Assembly (NCBI GenBank): GCA_050010595.1
Contig: JBEKKS010000003.1
Coordinates: 186,001 to 250,000 of the forward strand
Length of the DNA stretch: 64,000 bases
Origin: Palsa-513 sp050010595
GTDB lineage: Bacteria > Actinomycetota > Thermoleophilia > Solirubrobacterales > Solirubrobacteraceae
Reading direction: 5' to 3'
Shown: positions 8,739 through 16,965 of the stretch, one piece after another
Layout of the letters: each line of letters starts with the position of its first letter
Numbering within the stretch: the stretch's first letter is position 1
Translations under genes and position numbers: made by a program
The notes under the pieces: generated by a model
What the model was told of the DNA's origin: nothing
The model's database searches: none
The model's input: the letters and a program-made list of their open reading frames with translations, nothing else

Positions 8739-11102
8739 CTAGATGGCTGGCAGCGCCTGCCCGCCTGCGAGCACGGGCGCGAAGAGGTCACCGAGTGCGG
8801 CGACACGCTCGAGCACCGCATCGGCCTCGAAGCCGAGTGGCGCGCCATCGAGCGCGGCGCCGACCTCGTCCCAGGTAACCGGCGTCGAGACCGTGGGCCT
8901 CGGGCGGGCGCGCAACGAGTAGGCGCAGATCGTCGTCTTGTGCGGGTCGTTCTGACTCCAGTCGATCAGCACCTTGCCGGTCCGCAGCGAGCGCGCCTGG
9001 CGCGAGACGACGAGCTCGCCCTGAGTCCGCTCGAACAGCTGCGCGAGGCGCTCCGCGAAGCGCTTGGTCTGGGCGAAGCTCGCACCCGCGACCGGGACGT
9101 AGACCTGCAATCCCTTCGACCCGGAGGTCTTCGCGAAGCTTGCGAGGCCGAGCTCGTCGAAGGTGCCGCGCAGCAGCAGCGCCACGCGGGCACACTCGGG
9201 GATCCCCGCCGGCGGGCCGGGATCGAGATCGAAGACCATCGCTGTCGGGTGCTCGAGGTCGGCGGCAACCGCGAGTGGCGCATGCAGCTCGAGCGCGGCG
9301 AGGTTCGCGAGCCAGACGAGCGTGTCGAGGTCGTCGGCGACCGTGTAGTCGATCGTCGCGTGGCGCTCGCTGCGCACCGCGACGGTCCGTACCCAGTCGG
9401 GGCGGTGGCGCGGCGAGCGCTTCTCGAAGAAAGCCTTGCCGGCAACGCCGTCCGGATAGCGCTTGACGGTGAGCGGACGGTCGCGCAGGTGCGCGAGCAG
9501 CACCGGCGCGACCGCTGTGTAGTAGTCGATTACCGCGCGCTTCGTGAACCCCGTCTCCGGATAAAGGATCTTGTCGAGGTTCGAGAGCTTGACAGTGCGA
9601 CCGGGGCGCGCCTCCACCGGCTCCGAGACGACGTCGCGAGCAGGCTTGTCGTCGCGCAATCCCTTGTAGCTCGGAGCACGCAGCGCGCCGTCGCGCGTCC
9701 ACTCGCTGAACTCCACCTCGACGACGAGACGCGGCTCTACGAAGCACGCGCCGCGCGGGAGCTTCAGCGGCCCCGGGACGAACGGTGAGCGATCGCGCAC
9801 GAGCGGTGCCAGCAGCGTGCCAAGCCGCTCGAGCTCAGCCTCGCTGAACCCGCTTCCGACCTTGCCGGCATAGCGCAGCCGGTCGTCACCGTCGGGAATT
9901 CCGACGAGCAGCGCCCCGATCGTTGCGGCGCGCCGCCCGGCACCGCCCGTGAAGCCGCCGACGACGAGCTCCTGACGAGCCGTGTTCTTGATCTTGAGCC
10001 AGCTCCCGTCACGCTGGCCGGGCTTGTAGCGGCTGTCGAGCCGCTTGGCGACGAGGCCCTCGAGCCCCGAAACGCGACTTGCCGCGAGCACGTCGAGCCC
10101 GCTGCCGCGCAGCGGCTGGGGTGTGCGCCAGCGCTCGCCGTCGAGCGAGAGCCCTGCAAGCGCCGCGCGCCGCTCGCTGTAGGGCAGCTCGAGCAGTGAA
10201 TGGCCGTCGAGCCAGAGGAGGTCGAAGATGAGGTAGGTCACCGGCGCCGAGGTCGCGAGCCGCTTCACTGCGGGGCCCGTGAGGTGGATGCGCCGTGCCA
10301 GCGCCTCGAAGCTTGGCCGGCCCTGCGCGTCGAAGCTCACAATCTCGCCGTCGAGCACCGCGGCGTGCGAACCGAGCGCTCGCGTCAGCCGCGCGAGCTC
10401 GGGATAGCGCTCAGTGATCTCGAGCAGGTTGCGCGACTCGAGCCGCAGCCGCCCGGGATCCGAGTAGGCGATCGCGCGCACGCCGTCCCACTTCACTTCG
10501 TAGGACCAGCCGTCGTCGTCGGCCGGCAATGCGCCGGCACGTGCGAGCATCGGCACGAGATGCTCCGGCATCGGCTCGGCCGTGGGGTCGGCCGGCGGGT
10601 CCATCCGGTGGATCATCCAATCCTTCGTCGGCGTCTCCTTGCCGATCGCAAACAGCGCGTAGCGCCCCCGCACGCGCTCGCCGTCGAGGGTAACCTCGAT
10701 CTTGCGGGGCTCCCACTCGAGCGTCTCATAGGTGCCCCGGTCCCAGATCGTCATCGTCCCGGCGCCGTAGTTGCCGGCCGGGATCTCGCCAGCGAAGTCG
10801 AGGTAGGAGAGCGGGTGATCCTCGGTGTGCGGCGCGACGAAGTTCTGCTTGGGCGCGAGCGGCAGTCCGCGCGGCAGGGCCCAGGAGACGAGCACGCCGT
10901 CGCGTTCGAGGCGCAGGTCCCAGTGCAGGCGTCGCGCCGAGTGCTCCTGGATCACAAAGCGGCTGCGGGGGCCGGACGCGGGAGCGCTCGATGGGGCATC
11001 GCGTGCTGGTCCGGCCTCCTCGCTGGCTGGCTCCGGTGTGCGCTTGAAGTCGCGCTTTGCTCGGTAGTTGCCGAGTGGGTCGCTTGCGCGACCGGGGGTC
11101 AC
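8739..11102 (-). CDS. ligD: NHEJ ATP-dependent DNA ligase D (PE-LIG-POL)
   Basis: 787 residues with all three LigD activities. The 3'-phosphoesterase domain is residues ~45-165 (FVIQEHSARRLHWDLRLERD, GEIPAGNYGAGTM). The ATP-dependent ligase domain is ~180-470, with the nucleotidylation lysine in YEVKWDGVRAIAY and ESRNLLEITERYPEL. The primase-like polymerase domain is ~490-780 (KLSNLDKILYPETGFTK, MVFDLDPG). The order is the Pseudomonas type, not the POL-PE-LIG order of mycobacteria. It works with Ku on double-strand breaks, adding ribonucleotides, trimming 3' ends and sealing. The GTG start at 11102 overlaps the ku stop (GTGA). Confidence 0.96.
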   Translation of the reverse strand: MTPGRASDPLGNYRAKRDFKRTPEPASEEAGPARDAPSSAPASGPRSRFVIQEHSARRLHWDLRLERDGVLVSWALPRGLPLAPKQNFVAPHTEDHPLSYLDFAGEIPAGNYGAGTMTIWDRGTYETLEWEPRKIEVTLDGERVRGRYALFAIGKETPTKDWMIHRMDPPADPTAEPMPEHLVPMLARAGALPADDDGWSYEVKWDGVRAIAYSDPGRLRLESRNLLEITERYPELARLTRALGSHAAVLDGEIVSFDAQGRPSFEALARRIHLTGPAVKRLATSAPVTYLIFDLLWLDGHSLLELPYSERRAALAGLSLDGERWRTPQPLRGSGLDVLAASRVSGLEGLVAKRLDSRYKPGQRDGSWLKIKNTARQELVVGGFTGGAGRRAATIGALLVGIPDGDDRLRYAGKVGSGFSEAELERLGTLLAPLVRDRSPFVPGPLKLPRGACFVEPRLVVEVEFSEWTRDGALRAPSYKGLRDDKPARDVVSEPVEARPGRTVKLSNLDKILYPETGFTKRAVIDYYTAVAPVLLAHLRDRPLTVKRYPDGVAGKAFFEKRSPRHRPDWVRTVAVRSERHATIDYTVADDLDTLVWLANLAALELHAPLAVAADLEHPTAMVFDLDPGPPAGIPECARVALLLRGTFDELGLASFAKTSGSKGLQVYVPVAGASFAQTKRFAERLAQLFERTQGELVVSRQARSLRTGKVLIDWSQNDPHKTTICAYSLRARPRPTVSTPVTWDEVGAALDGAPLGFEADAVLERVAALGDLFAPVLAGGQALPAI

Positions 11103-11962
11103 GAGGGCTGCTTGGCCTTGGGCTTGCTTGCGGGCGCCTTGCGGGCGCGAGCTTTCGCCGCGGGCTTCGCGGGGGTGCCGCGATCCTTGGCCAGTGCGTC
11201 GACGCTTGCCTGCAGGGCCGCCATCAGGTCGGGGACTGCGGCGGGCGCTTTGGCCGGCGGTGCGAGCGAGATCTCCTCGCCGGCGACCTTGCGCTCGATC
11301 AACCCGAGCAGCGCTGCGCGGTACTCGTCGTGCAGGCGAGCCGGCTCGAACGGCGTCGAGAGCATCTCGATCAGCTGCTGTGCCATCGCGAGCTCGCGCT
11401 CGGTGACCTCGCCCTTGACCTCGCCCGCGTCCTCGAGCGAGTCGACCGGGACGACCTCGTCGGCGTAGACGAGCGTCACGAGCACGAGCGCGGCGTCCTG
11501 CACCCGCAGCGCGACGAGATGCTCCTTCTGGCGCAGGACGAAGCGCCCGATGCCGACCTTGCCGGCCTCGCGCATCGCGTCGACCATGAGCGTGAACGCC
11601 TTGCCGGCGCCGGTCGCCGGCGCGACGTAGTAGGAGGTATCGAACAGCAACGGATCGATCTCCGAGGCGTCGATGAACTGCTCGACCTCGATCAGCTTCG
11701 TCTTCTTGGCCGCGAGCGAGTCGAGCTCCTCGGAGCTGACGACGACATACTGGCCGGGCGCGAACTCGTAGCCCTTGACGATGTCCTCGTAGGCGACTTC
11801 CGCGCCGTCGATGGCACAGACCCGCTTTTGCTGGATGCGCCCGTGATCGGCGTCATGCAGCTGGTTGAAGGAGACGCCCTTGCGCTGGACGGCGTTGTAG
11901 AGCTTGACCGGGACGTTGACCAGGCCAAACGAGATCGAGCCACTCCAGATTGAGCGCGCCAC
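11099..11962 (-). CDS. ku: Ku DNA-end-binding protein
   Basis: 287 residues. The homodimeric Ku ring binds DNA ends and recruits LigD. The family start is seen as ARSIWSGSISFGLVNVPVKL, with EDIVKGYEFAPGQYVVV and ASEIDPLLFDTSYYVAP in the core. The C-terminus is a Lys/Ala/Pro-rich tail (KARARKAPASKPKAKQPS) of the kind that aids DNA binding. The GTG at 11962 is preceded by GGAGGGAATGAC, an excellent RBS; an in-frame ATG at 11998 has none. It forms an operon with ligD. A GGGTAG hexamer at 12011-12016 lies 49 bp upstream with only a poor -35 match. Confidence 0.96.
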   Translation of the reverse strand: MARSIWSGSISFGLVNVPVKLYNAVQRKGVSFNQLHDADHGRIQQKRVCAIDGAEVAYEDIVKGYEFAPGQYVVVSSEELDSLAAKKTKLIEVEQFIDASEIDPLLFDTSYYVAPATGAGKAFTLMVDAMREAGKVGIGRFVLRQKEHLVALRVQDAALVLVTLVYADEVVPVDSLEDAGEVKGEVTERELAMAQQLIEMLSTPFEPARLHDEYRAALLGLIERKVAGEEISLAPPAKAPAAVPDLMAALQASVDALAKDRGTPAKPAAKARARKAPASKPKAKQPS

Positions 11963-12034
11963 GTCATTCCCTCCTTCGCGGGCAAGTGAATCTAGCAACG
12001 GATTGACCTTCTACCCGCAAGGCGCGTTGCGCGA

Positions 12035-12252
12035 TCAGTACTCGTCGTGGCGCTGCACCAGGCGGTGCCGGCCTCGGCACGCCCGCGCGGAGCGCGGTCA
12101 AGCCACTGGTACATGTCCCAGGCCGCGTCCAACCCGCGCGCCTAGGCCGAAGATGTGTGGTAGACGACGCCGTCCTCGAGCACGAACGCGGAGAGTCCCG
12201 GAGGCTCGCGCCCGTACGTGGCCCAGTCCACGCCCGTAGCCTCGAGCCGGTC
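12035..12252 (-). pseudogene. Decayed C-terminal fragment of a DUF899 (thioredoxin-like) protein
   Basis: Read on the minus strand, this stretch gives GLSAFVLEDGVVYHT, SSA, a TAG stop, then ARGLDAAWDMYQWLDRAPRGR. That is the C-terminal signature of DUF899 proteins (family form ...HTYSTYARGLD...), with a Tyr codon turned into TAG. After a further frameshift the family ending QRHDEY and a TGA follow (12035-12037). No N-terminal part remains; the ArsR operon begins directly upstream. The alignment is from memory of the family, but the match is long enough to be convincing. Confidence 0.72.
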
Positions 12253-12263
12253 ATCCCGATACA

Positions 12264-12281
12264 GTTAACCAAATGGCTAAC
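12264..12281 (+). promoter_or_regulatory. ArsR-type operator overlapping the arsR start codon
   Basis: GTTAACC-aaat-GGCTAAC is a near-perfect dyad (six of seven pairs) of the kind bound by ArsR/SmtB repressors. It spans the ATG at 12273, so repressor binding would cover the transcription start of a leaderless or near-leaderless message. No RBS is visible before the ATG, in keeping with this. Confidence 0.6.
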
Positions 12282-12608
12282 CATGTGCTGCTCGATCACG
12301 CGTTTGCCGCCTGCGCGCACCCGATCCGCCGCGGCATCATCGAACGTCTCGCCGAAGGCGAGCTGACCGTCGGCGAAGCCTCCCGCGACTTCGGCGTGTC
12401 GAAACCGGCGATCAGCCGCCACCTGCGCGTGCTCGAGGAGGCGGGGGCGATCGTGCGGGTGATCGACGGACGCGAGCATCGACTGCGGTTGCACGACGAC
12501 GCGCTCGGCGGCGCATACCGCTGGCTCGATGACCTGCGCGAGCTGTGGGAGCGAAAGTTCGACGTCGTCGAAGAGTTCCTCACGGAGCAACGCCGGAGCC
12601 AGGGATGA
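12273..12608 (+). CDS. ArsR-family transcriptional regulator
   Basis: 111 residues, a winged-helix repressor: ACAHPIRRGIIERLAEGELT, the recognition region EASRDFGVSKPAISRHLRVL and wing IDGREHRLRLHD. There is no metal-binding Cys cluster (the metal-sensing ELCVCDL motif is absent), so it belongs to the group paired with SRPBCC proteins. Its stop overlaps the next gene (ATGA). It probably represses its own four- or five-gene operon through the dyad at its start. Confidence 0.9.
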   Translation: MANHVLLDHAFAACAHPIRRGIIERLAEGELTVGEASRDFGVSKPAISRHLRVLEEAGAIVRVIDGREHRLRLHDDALGGAYRWLDDLRELWERKFDVVEEFLTEQRRSQG

Positions 12609-13069
12609 CAGCCCCGCTGCGTCTCGAGCGCACGTTCGATGCGAGCGCCCCAGAGGTCTTCGATGCCTGGACCAACCCGCTCGTGCTGCAGCGCTGGTGG
12701 GCCGCGTTCCCGACGTGGGACTCGCCGGGCTGCGAGGTCGACCTGCGCGTCGGCGGGCGCTATCGCCTGCAGATGCGTGACCCCGAGACGGAGCGTGTCC
12801 ATATCGTTGGGGGGACCTACCACGAGATCGACCGCCCCAACAGGCTCGTCTACAGCTGGTGCTGGGAGGGCGACGACGGAGCGAACCCCGGCCACGAGAG
12901 CCTCGTGACGGTCCACTTCGCGCAGACCGGAGAGCGGACGACCGTCGTACTCGAGCACACGGGGCTCCCCTCCGACGAGTCGCGTGAGCAACATGGCGCG
13001 GGCTGGCTTGGCACGTTCGACAACCTCGAGCGGCGCGTCCTTGACGAGAGCAATCAACCCAACGACTAG
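12605..13069 (+). CDS. SRPBCC/AHSA1-domain protein
   Basis: 154 residues of the activator-of-Hsp90-like START superfamily: LRLERTFDASAPEVFDAWTN at the N-terminus, RWWAAFPTWDSPGCEVDLRV and the C-terminal GWLGTFDNLERRV. The fold is a helix-grip pocket for a hydrophobic ligand; the ligand is unknown. The ATG overlaps the arsR stop, the widespread ArsR-SRPBCC pairing. Confidence 0.9.
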   Translation: MTAPLRLERTFDASAPEVFDAWTNPLVLQRWWAAFPTWDSPGCEVDLRVGGRYRLQMRDPETERVHIVGGTYHEIDRPNRLVYSWCWEGDDGANPGHESLVTVHFAQTGERTTVVLEHTGLPSDESREQHGAGWLGTFDNLERRVLDESNQPND

Positions 13070-13080
13070 AGGGGATCACA

Positions 13081-13380
13081 ATGGGCAAGTACCTGTTCGC
13101 CTACCGCGGCGGCGCGATGGCCGAGGGCGAAGCAGCGCAGCAGGAAGCGATGGCGGCGTGGGGCGCGTGGTTCGGCAAGCTCGGGGGCGCCGTGACGGAC
13201 CCTGGCGCGCCGCTTGGCGCCTCACGAGCAGTCGGCTCGAACGGCCCGGTGAGCTCCGGCCTGAGCGGCTACACGGTCGTGACGGCCGATAACCTCGACG
13301 CCGCAGTGGCTCTGACCGACGGTTGTCCACTGTTCGCCGCGGGCGGTAGCGTTGATGTCTATGAAGCGGTTGAGATGTAG
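13081..13380 (+). CDS. YCII-related domain protein
   Basis: 99 residues, MGKYLFAYRGGAM followed by WGAWFGKLGGAVTDPGAP, SGYTVVTADNLDAAVALTDG and a beta-rich end (GGSVDVYEAVEM). This is the ferredoxin-like YCII fold of the DGPF/YciI group, with no established reaction. It lies 11 bp after the SRPBCC gene, preceded by GAGGGGATCACA, in the same operon. Confidence 0.88.
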   Translation: MGKYLFAYRGGAMAEGEAAQQEAMAAWGAWFGKLGGAVTDPGAPLGASRAVGSNGPVSSGLSGYTVVTADNLDAAVALTDGCPLFAAGGSVDVYEAVEM

Positions 13381-13385
13381 CTGAC

Positions 13386-13703
13386 GTGGCCTACGACGAG
13401 GACCTCGCCTGGCGGGTGCGCGAGCAGCTCGCAGAGATCGACGCGGTTGCCACCGAGAAGCGGATGTTCGGCGGCCTCGCCTTCCTCATCGGTGGCCACA
13501 TGGCGGTCGCGGTCTCGGGCAACGGCGGGCTGATGCTCAGAGGCGAGCCGGGCGAGCCGCACACCGAGCCGATCGAGATGCGCGGGCGGACGATGCGCGG
13601 CTGGGCGCGGGTCCGCCCGGCCGCGCTGGAGGGCGACGCCCAGCTCGCTGAGTGGGTTCGCCGCGGCGTTGCAGCGGCGGCTACGCTGCCGGCGAAGGCA
13701 TGA
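13386..13703 (+). CDS. TfoX N-terminal domain protein
   Basis: 105 residues starting with GTG. The TfoX-N pattern is visible: YDEDLAWRVREQLAEI, the hallmark KRMFGGLAFLIGGHM, and MRGWARVRPA near the end. In gamma-proteobacteria full TfoX regulates competence; the short stand-alone domain is common in actinobacteria next to SRPBCC and YCII genes and its role is unknown. It ends overlapping the next gene by four bases. Confidence 0.86.
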   Translation: MAYDEDLAWRVREQLAEIDAVATEKRMFGGLAFLIGGHMAVAVSGNGGLMLRGEPGEPHTEPIEMRGRTMRGWARVRPAALEGDAQLAEWVRRGVAAAATLPAKA

Positions 13704-14170
13704 TCGGTCCCGCGCTAGCGCTATCCGTGCTTGCAGCGGCTGCGCCAGCGCCGTGTCCGCGGCAGCCGCTCATCGAGCTTCCAGTCAACTCGTGGGCGGC
13801 GGCACGCAGCGAGCTCGCCCCGCCCGGCGCCGACTACGGGCGCCTTTGCCGCTACAACCCGTTCGGCAACCACACGGTCCGCGATCTCGCCGCCTCGGCA
13901 GTCGTCAAGGGCAGCGCCAAGATCGGGCCGATCGTCAGCGAGCTCGACGCGCTGAAGCCGATCAGCAGCACTGTCTTCTGCCCGGCCGACACCGGCAGCG
14001 AGATTGACATGACGCTCTCCTATCCAAGCGGCCATGGCGTCTTCATCCGCGTGGACCTGAGCGGCTGCGAGACGGTTAGCAACGGAAGCATCACCCGCAC
14101 GGCAGCGACGACGAAGGCGGGCCAGCGCCTGCTCGCGACGCTCGAACAACTGACCGGCGAGCACAAGTAA
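13700..14170 (+). CDS. Putative secreted protein of unknown function
   Basis: 156 residues. A hydrophobic N-terminus (MIGPALALSVLAAAAPAPC) suggests a signal peptide. The mature part has four cysteines (CPRQ, LCRYN, VFCPAD, GCETV) that could form two disulfides. I recognise no family. The ATG at 13700 overlaps the TfoX stop (ATGA), making it the last gene of the arsR operon; an upstream in-frame start at 13652 would lie inside the TfoX gene. Confidence 0.6.
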   Translation: MIGPALALSVLAAAAPAPCPRQPLIELPVNSWAAARSELAPPGADYGRLCRYNPFGNHTVRDLAASAVVKGSAKIGPIVSELDALKPISSTVFCPADTGSEIDMTLSYPSGHGVFIRVDLSGCETVSNGSITRTAATTKAGQRLLATLEQLTGEHK

Positions 14171-14243
14171 CAAGACCGTCTGTTCCCGCACCCTGCGGGG
14201 TTTCCCGCGAAGGCGCGACCGTAGCGTCCCTAGACTCCGACGC

Positions 14244-15422
14244 GTGAGCGTTCACGCGGTTCCACATGGCGGAGCCACGCCCCCGGCTAGCGGCCGCGGC
14301 GGCGTGCTTCCCTCACAGCGTCTGCGCGAAGCGGTCAAGGATGGCTGGATCACCTCGGTCTACGCGATCCCCGAGCCCTCGATCCAACCCGCCTCGGTCG
14401 ACTTGCGTCTCGGACGCAAGGCGCTACGCCTACGCTGCAGCTTCCTGCCCGCGATCGGAACGCCCGTCGAGGAGCGGGCGGAGGCGCTGACGATCGAGGA
14501 GATCGACATCGATCGTGGCGGGGCCACGCTCGAACCGGGCCGCCCGTACCTGATCCCGCTCGTCGAGGAGCTGCGGCTGCCGCCACACGTCCGCGCGAAG
14601 GCCAACCCGAAGAGCTCGACGGGTCGGCTCGACGTCTTCACGCGCGTGCTCACCGACGGCAACAACCGCTTCGACGAGGTCGGCGCCGGCTACCACGGCA
14701 AGCTCTACCTCGAGGTGGCGCCGCGCTCCTTCGCGGTCAAGGTCGAGGAGCTACTGAGCCTCAACCAGCTGCGTCTCGAAACCGCGCAGGCGCGCGTTAC
14801 CGACGAGGAGATCCCACGGATCCATGCCGAGTCGCCGCTTCTGTACATGGACTCGCACGCCCTTCCAGCGGCGGACCTCGAGATCTCGGACGGCCTCTTC
14901 CTGAGCGTCGACCTCTCTGGCCCCCACAACCGCGTCGTCGGGTACCGCGCGAAGCGAAACAGCCACCGCCTCGACCTATCCGAGATCCGCCACTACGAGT
15001 GGCGCGACTACTGGGAGCCGGTCTACCCGGAGAAGGGCGGGCGCATCGTGCTCGACCCGGAGCTCTTCTACCTGCTGCTCTCTGCCGAGGGCGTCTGCGT
15101 GCCACCGGGCTACGCCGCCGAGATGATGGCCTATGACCCGACAGCGGGCGAGCTGCGCACCCACTACGCAGGCTTCTTCGACCCTGGGTTCGGCTACAGC
15201 GCGGCCGGGCAGAGCTTTGGCTCGCACGCCGCGCTCGAGGTTCGGGCGCGCGACGTACCGTTCATGGTCGAGCACCGTCAGCCGATCGCGAAGCTCGCCT
15301 ACCAACGGATGGAGCAGGAGCCGGATCGCCTCTACGGCACGCAGGCGGGCTCCAACTACCAGGGTCAGCAGACAATGCTGAGCAAGCACTTCCGCGACCA
15401 GACCGCCGCCGGCGGCGATTAG
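14244..15422 (+). CDS. dcd: dCTP deaminase/dUTPase-fold protein (2'-deoxycytidine 5'-triphosphate deaminase family)
   Basis: 392 residues, about twice the length of ordinary Dcd, matching the long alpha-proteobacterial/actinobacterial Dcd family with two trimeric-dUTPase-fold repeats. Repeat one has EPSIQPASVDLRLGR, LPPHVRAKANPKSSTGRLDV; repeat two has ELFYLLLSAEGVCVPPGYAA then FFDPGFGY. It should convert dCTP to dUTP, supplying dTMP precursors. It starts with GTG at 14244. Its last four bases overlap the convergent GalT-like gene, with no terminator between them. Confidence 0.88.
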   Translation: MSVHAVPHGGATPPASGRGGVLPSQRLREAVKDGWITSVYAIPEPSIQPASVDLRLGRKALRLRCSFLPAIGTPVEERAEALTIEEIDIDRGGATLEPGRPYLIPLVEELRLPPHVRAKANPKSSTGRLDVFTRVLTDGNNRFDEVGAGYHGKLYLEVAPRSFAVKVEELLSLNQLRLETAQARVTDEEIPRIHAESPLLYMDSHALPAADLEISDGLFLSVDLSGPHNRVVGYRAKRNSHRLDLSEIRHYEWRDYWEPVYPEKGGRIVLDPELFYLLLSAEGVCVPPGYAAEMMAYDPTAGELRTHYAGFFDPGFGYSAAGQSFGSHAALEVRARDVPFMVEHRQPIAKLAYQRMEQEPDRLYGTQAGSNYQGQQTMLSKHFRDQTAAGGD

Positions 15423-16279
15423 CGGAAGCGCCCGCCGATCTGCTCGGCGAGCCGCTCGGGCGCGACGTCCACCGCGCCCTCCCAGTGCAGGCGCTCCAGA
15501 AACGTCGAGTCCGAGCGATAGAGCGGGCGCAGGTTCGAGCGCGCGCACAGGCGCAGGTTGAGCATGTAACCGCTGATCTGTGGCGGCGCGCCGTAGAGGG
15601 CAAGGTTGAAGCTTTCGAAGCCGAGCTCGGCATAGGCGCCGAGCGCGAGTCGGAGGCCATGCGCGAGCTCGCCGACGAGGTCGTCGTCGAGCTCAGTGGG
15701 CGAGGCGTGCCCAGGGATGAGGGCGCGCAGCTCGGCCGGGGCGATCGGCGCGAAGCTGGCGAGCCACTCGATCCGCCCGGTACTCCCAAGGCGACGCTCG
15801 CCGGCGCGACGCTCGGCCTCCAGATAGGCGCCGAAGCGCTCGGCCGGCACGTCCGCGAGCAGCCGCTGCATGGTTGTCGGCTCGACGTCGACGATCCCCT
15901 GCAGGTGCGGGTGAAAGAGCGAGCTGCCCGCCGGCAACATGTGGTTCGCATTGATCGACGACCAGCAGGCCGGGGGGTCGGCGCCGGCGACCGCACGCGC
16001 GAACTCGACTTGGGTGGCAAGGTTGTCGGCGATCAGGCGCTCGTCGAGCGAAGCGAGCGGCAGAAAGTGAAGCTCGGGCGAGTAGACCGAGACTGCGCTG
16101 TAGCTCGCATATGCGTGAAGGTTCGGGAAGAGGACAGCGGCGCCGCACGCGAAACGTCCCTGCGCGCTGAGATCCGCAGGCCAGCGAGGCGTTTCGTCCG
16201 CGATCCGCTGCGCGCAGAACGGACAGCGCGGTTGCGTCTCACGCGCGAGCGCCTCGAGGTCGAAATCCGAGCCCGGCAT
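15419..16279 (-). CDS. galT: Galactose-1-phosphate uridylyltransferase-like protein (start uncertain)
   Basis: 286 residues from the first ATG. The HIT-superfamily active site HPHLQG follows NANHMLPAGSSLF, and RCPFCAQR is the zinc CxxC typical of GalT. GalT-like enzymes transfer UMP between UDP-glucose and galactose-1-phosphate. The family N-terminus continues upstream of the ATG in the same open frame to 16421-16423 (ELRIDPLTGHRSRILPERSL, a GalT signature), yet that extension holds no ATG, GTG or TTG. The true start must be rarer (several CTG codons exist) or lost. It may belong to the related nucleotide-phosphorylase group; exact substrate unproven. Confidence 0.78.
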   Translation of the reverse strand: MPGSDFDLEALARETQPRCPFCAQRIADETPRWPADLSAQGRFACGAAVLFPNLHAYASYSAVSVYSPELHFLPLASLDERLIADNLATQVEFARAVAGADPPACWSSINANHMLPAGSSLFHPHLQGIVDVEPTTMQRLLADVPAERFGAYLEAERRAGERRLGSTGRIEWLASFAPIAPAELRALIPGHASPTELDDDLVGELAHGLRLALGAYAELGFESFNLALYGAPPQISGYMLNLRLCARSNLRPLYRSDSTFLERLHWEGAVDVAPERLAEQIGGRFR

Positions 16280-16423
16280 CAGGCTACGCTCGGGCAGGAT
16301 CCGCGAGCGGTGCCCGGTCAGCGGGTCGATCCGCAGCTCGATCGGGGTCGTCAGCTCGCGGTCGCTGCCCGGCTCGAGCAGCCGCGCAACGAGGCGATGG
16401 CGCTCAAGCTCGATCAGCTCACC
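16280..16423 (-). other. In-frame N-terminal coding extension of the GalT-like gene lacking a standard start
   Basis: 48 open codons precede the ATG at 16279, bounded by an in-frame TGA at 16424-16426. The translation contains the GalT-type segment PIELRIDPLTGHRSRILPER. CTG at 16415-16417 is near the 5' end; GAGGTGAG lies just upstream of it, with unusually short spacing. Confidence 0.6.
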
Positions 16424-16485
16424 TCATCAGCACGGCAAAGCAACGGACGCGCGCCCGCGGTCTCCGACCTGCTAGCCGGGGGTCG

Positions 16486-16734
16486 CTACTGCTTGTCGGC
16501 GCTGACCGGCTCGCTGACCGGCTCGGCAGGCAGCGGTGCGGGAGCGGGCGGCTGAACGGCGGTGCTCTGGTTCAGCGTGTCGCGCGGAGCAGCGGAGGCG
16601 CCACCAAGGGCGTCCTTGAAACCGCGCATTCCCTCACCGAGCGACTTCCCGATCTCCGGCAGCCGCCGCGCGCCGAAAACGAGCAGCAACACGACCAGCA
16701 GAAGCAGAATATGGACTGGATTGTCGAGTCCCAC
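16486..16734 (-). CDS. tatA: Sec-independent translocase subunit TatA
   Basis: 82 residues: one N-terminal membrane helix (HILLLLVVLLLVFGARRLPE), the FGARRLPEIGKSLGEGMRGF hinge and amphipathic helix characteristic of TatA/E, and a disordered Pro/Glu tail. It forms the pore for folded Tat substrates; the sulfatase at 36204 has a Tat-type signal. GTG start at 16734, with TATCCT close upstream as a possible -10. No tatBC nearby. Confidence 0.9.
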   Translation of the reverse strand: MGLDNPVHILLLLVVLLLVFGARRLPEIGKSLGEGMRGFKDALGGASAAPRDTLNQSTAVQPPAPAPLPAEPVSEPVSADKQ

Positions 16735-16917
16735 GCAGCGAGGATAGCGCAGAAGACCCCCCGTCCCACCGCCAGCGGCCTGGGCCGGGCAGACCGACCA
16801 GCCGGGAAGCTACGGATGCGCGGCCCGCGGAGCGACGTCGATTGGACGAATCGCGAGACTTGCGTTCCGCGGGCTCGGGGATGACGCGCCCTGCGGGCGC
16901 TACGAATTGGCGCTGTA

Positions 16918-16959
16918 GGCGGGATGGACGACCCGCCGTCCGGGTCCCTCCATCCCGCC
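16918..16959 (-). terminator. Long hairpin terminator after the small hydrophobic protein
   Basis: GGCGGGATGGA (16918-16928) pairs perfectly with 16949-16959, and the interior continues with GACCCG/CGGGTC, giving about 17 paired bases. It starts seven bases past the stop of the minus-strand gene ending at 16966. Confidence 0.7.
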
Positions 16960-16965
16960 CAGCCG

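Noticed and set aside
8475..9788. Long plus-strand frame opposite ligD
   Set aside because: Shadow of LigD; the minus strand has catalytic motifs.
12011..12016. GGGTAG upstream of ku as a stress promoter
   Set aside because: Position is suitable, but the -35 (GATC at 16 bases) has two mismatches; noted in the ku entry only.
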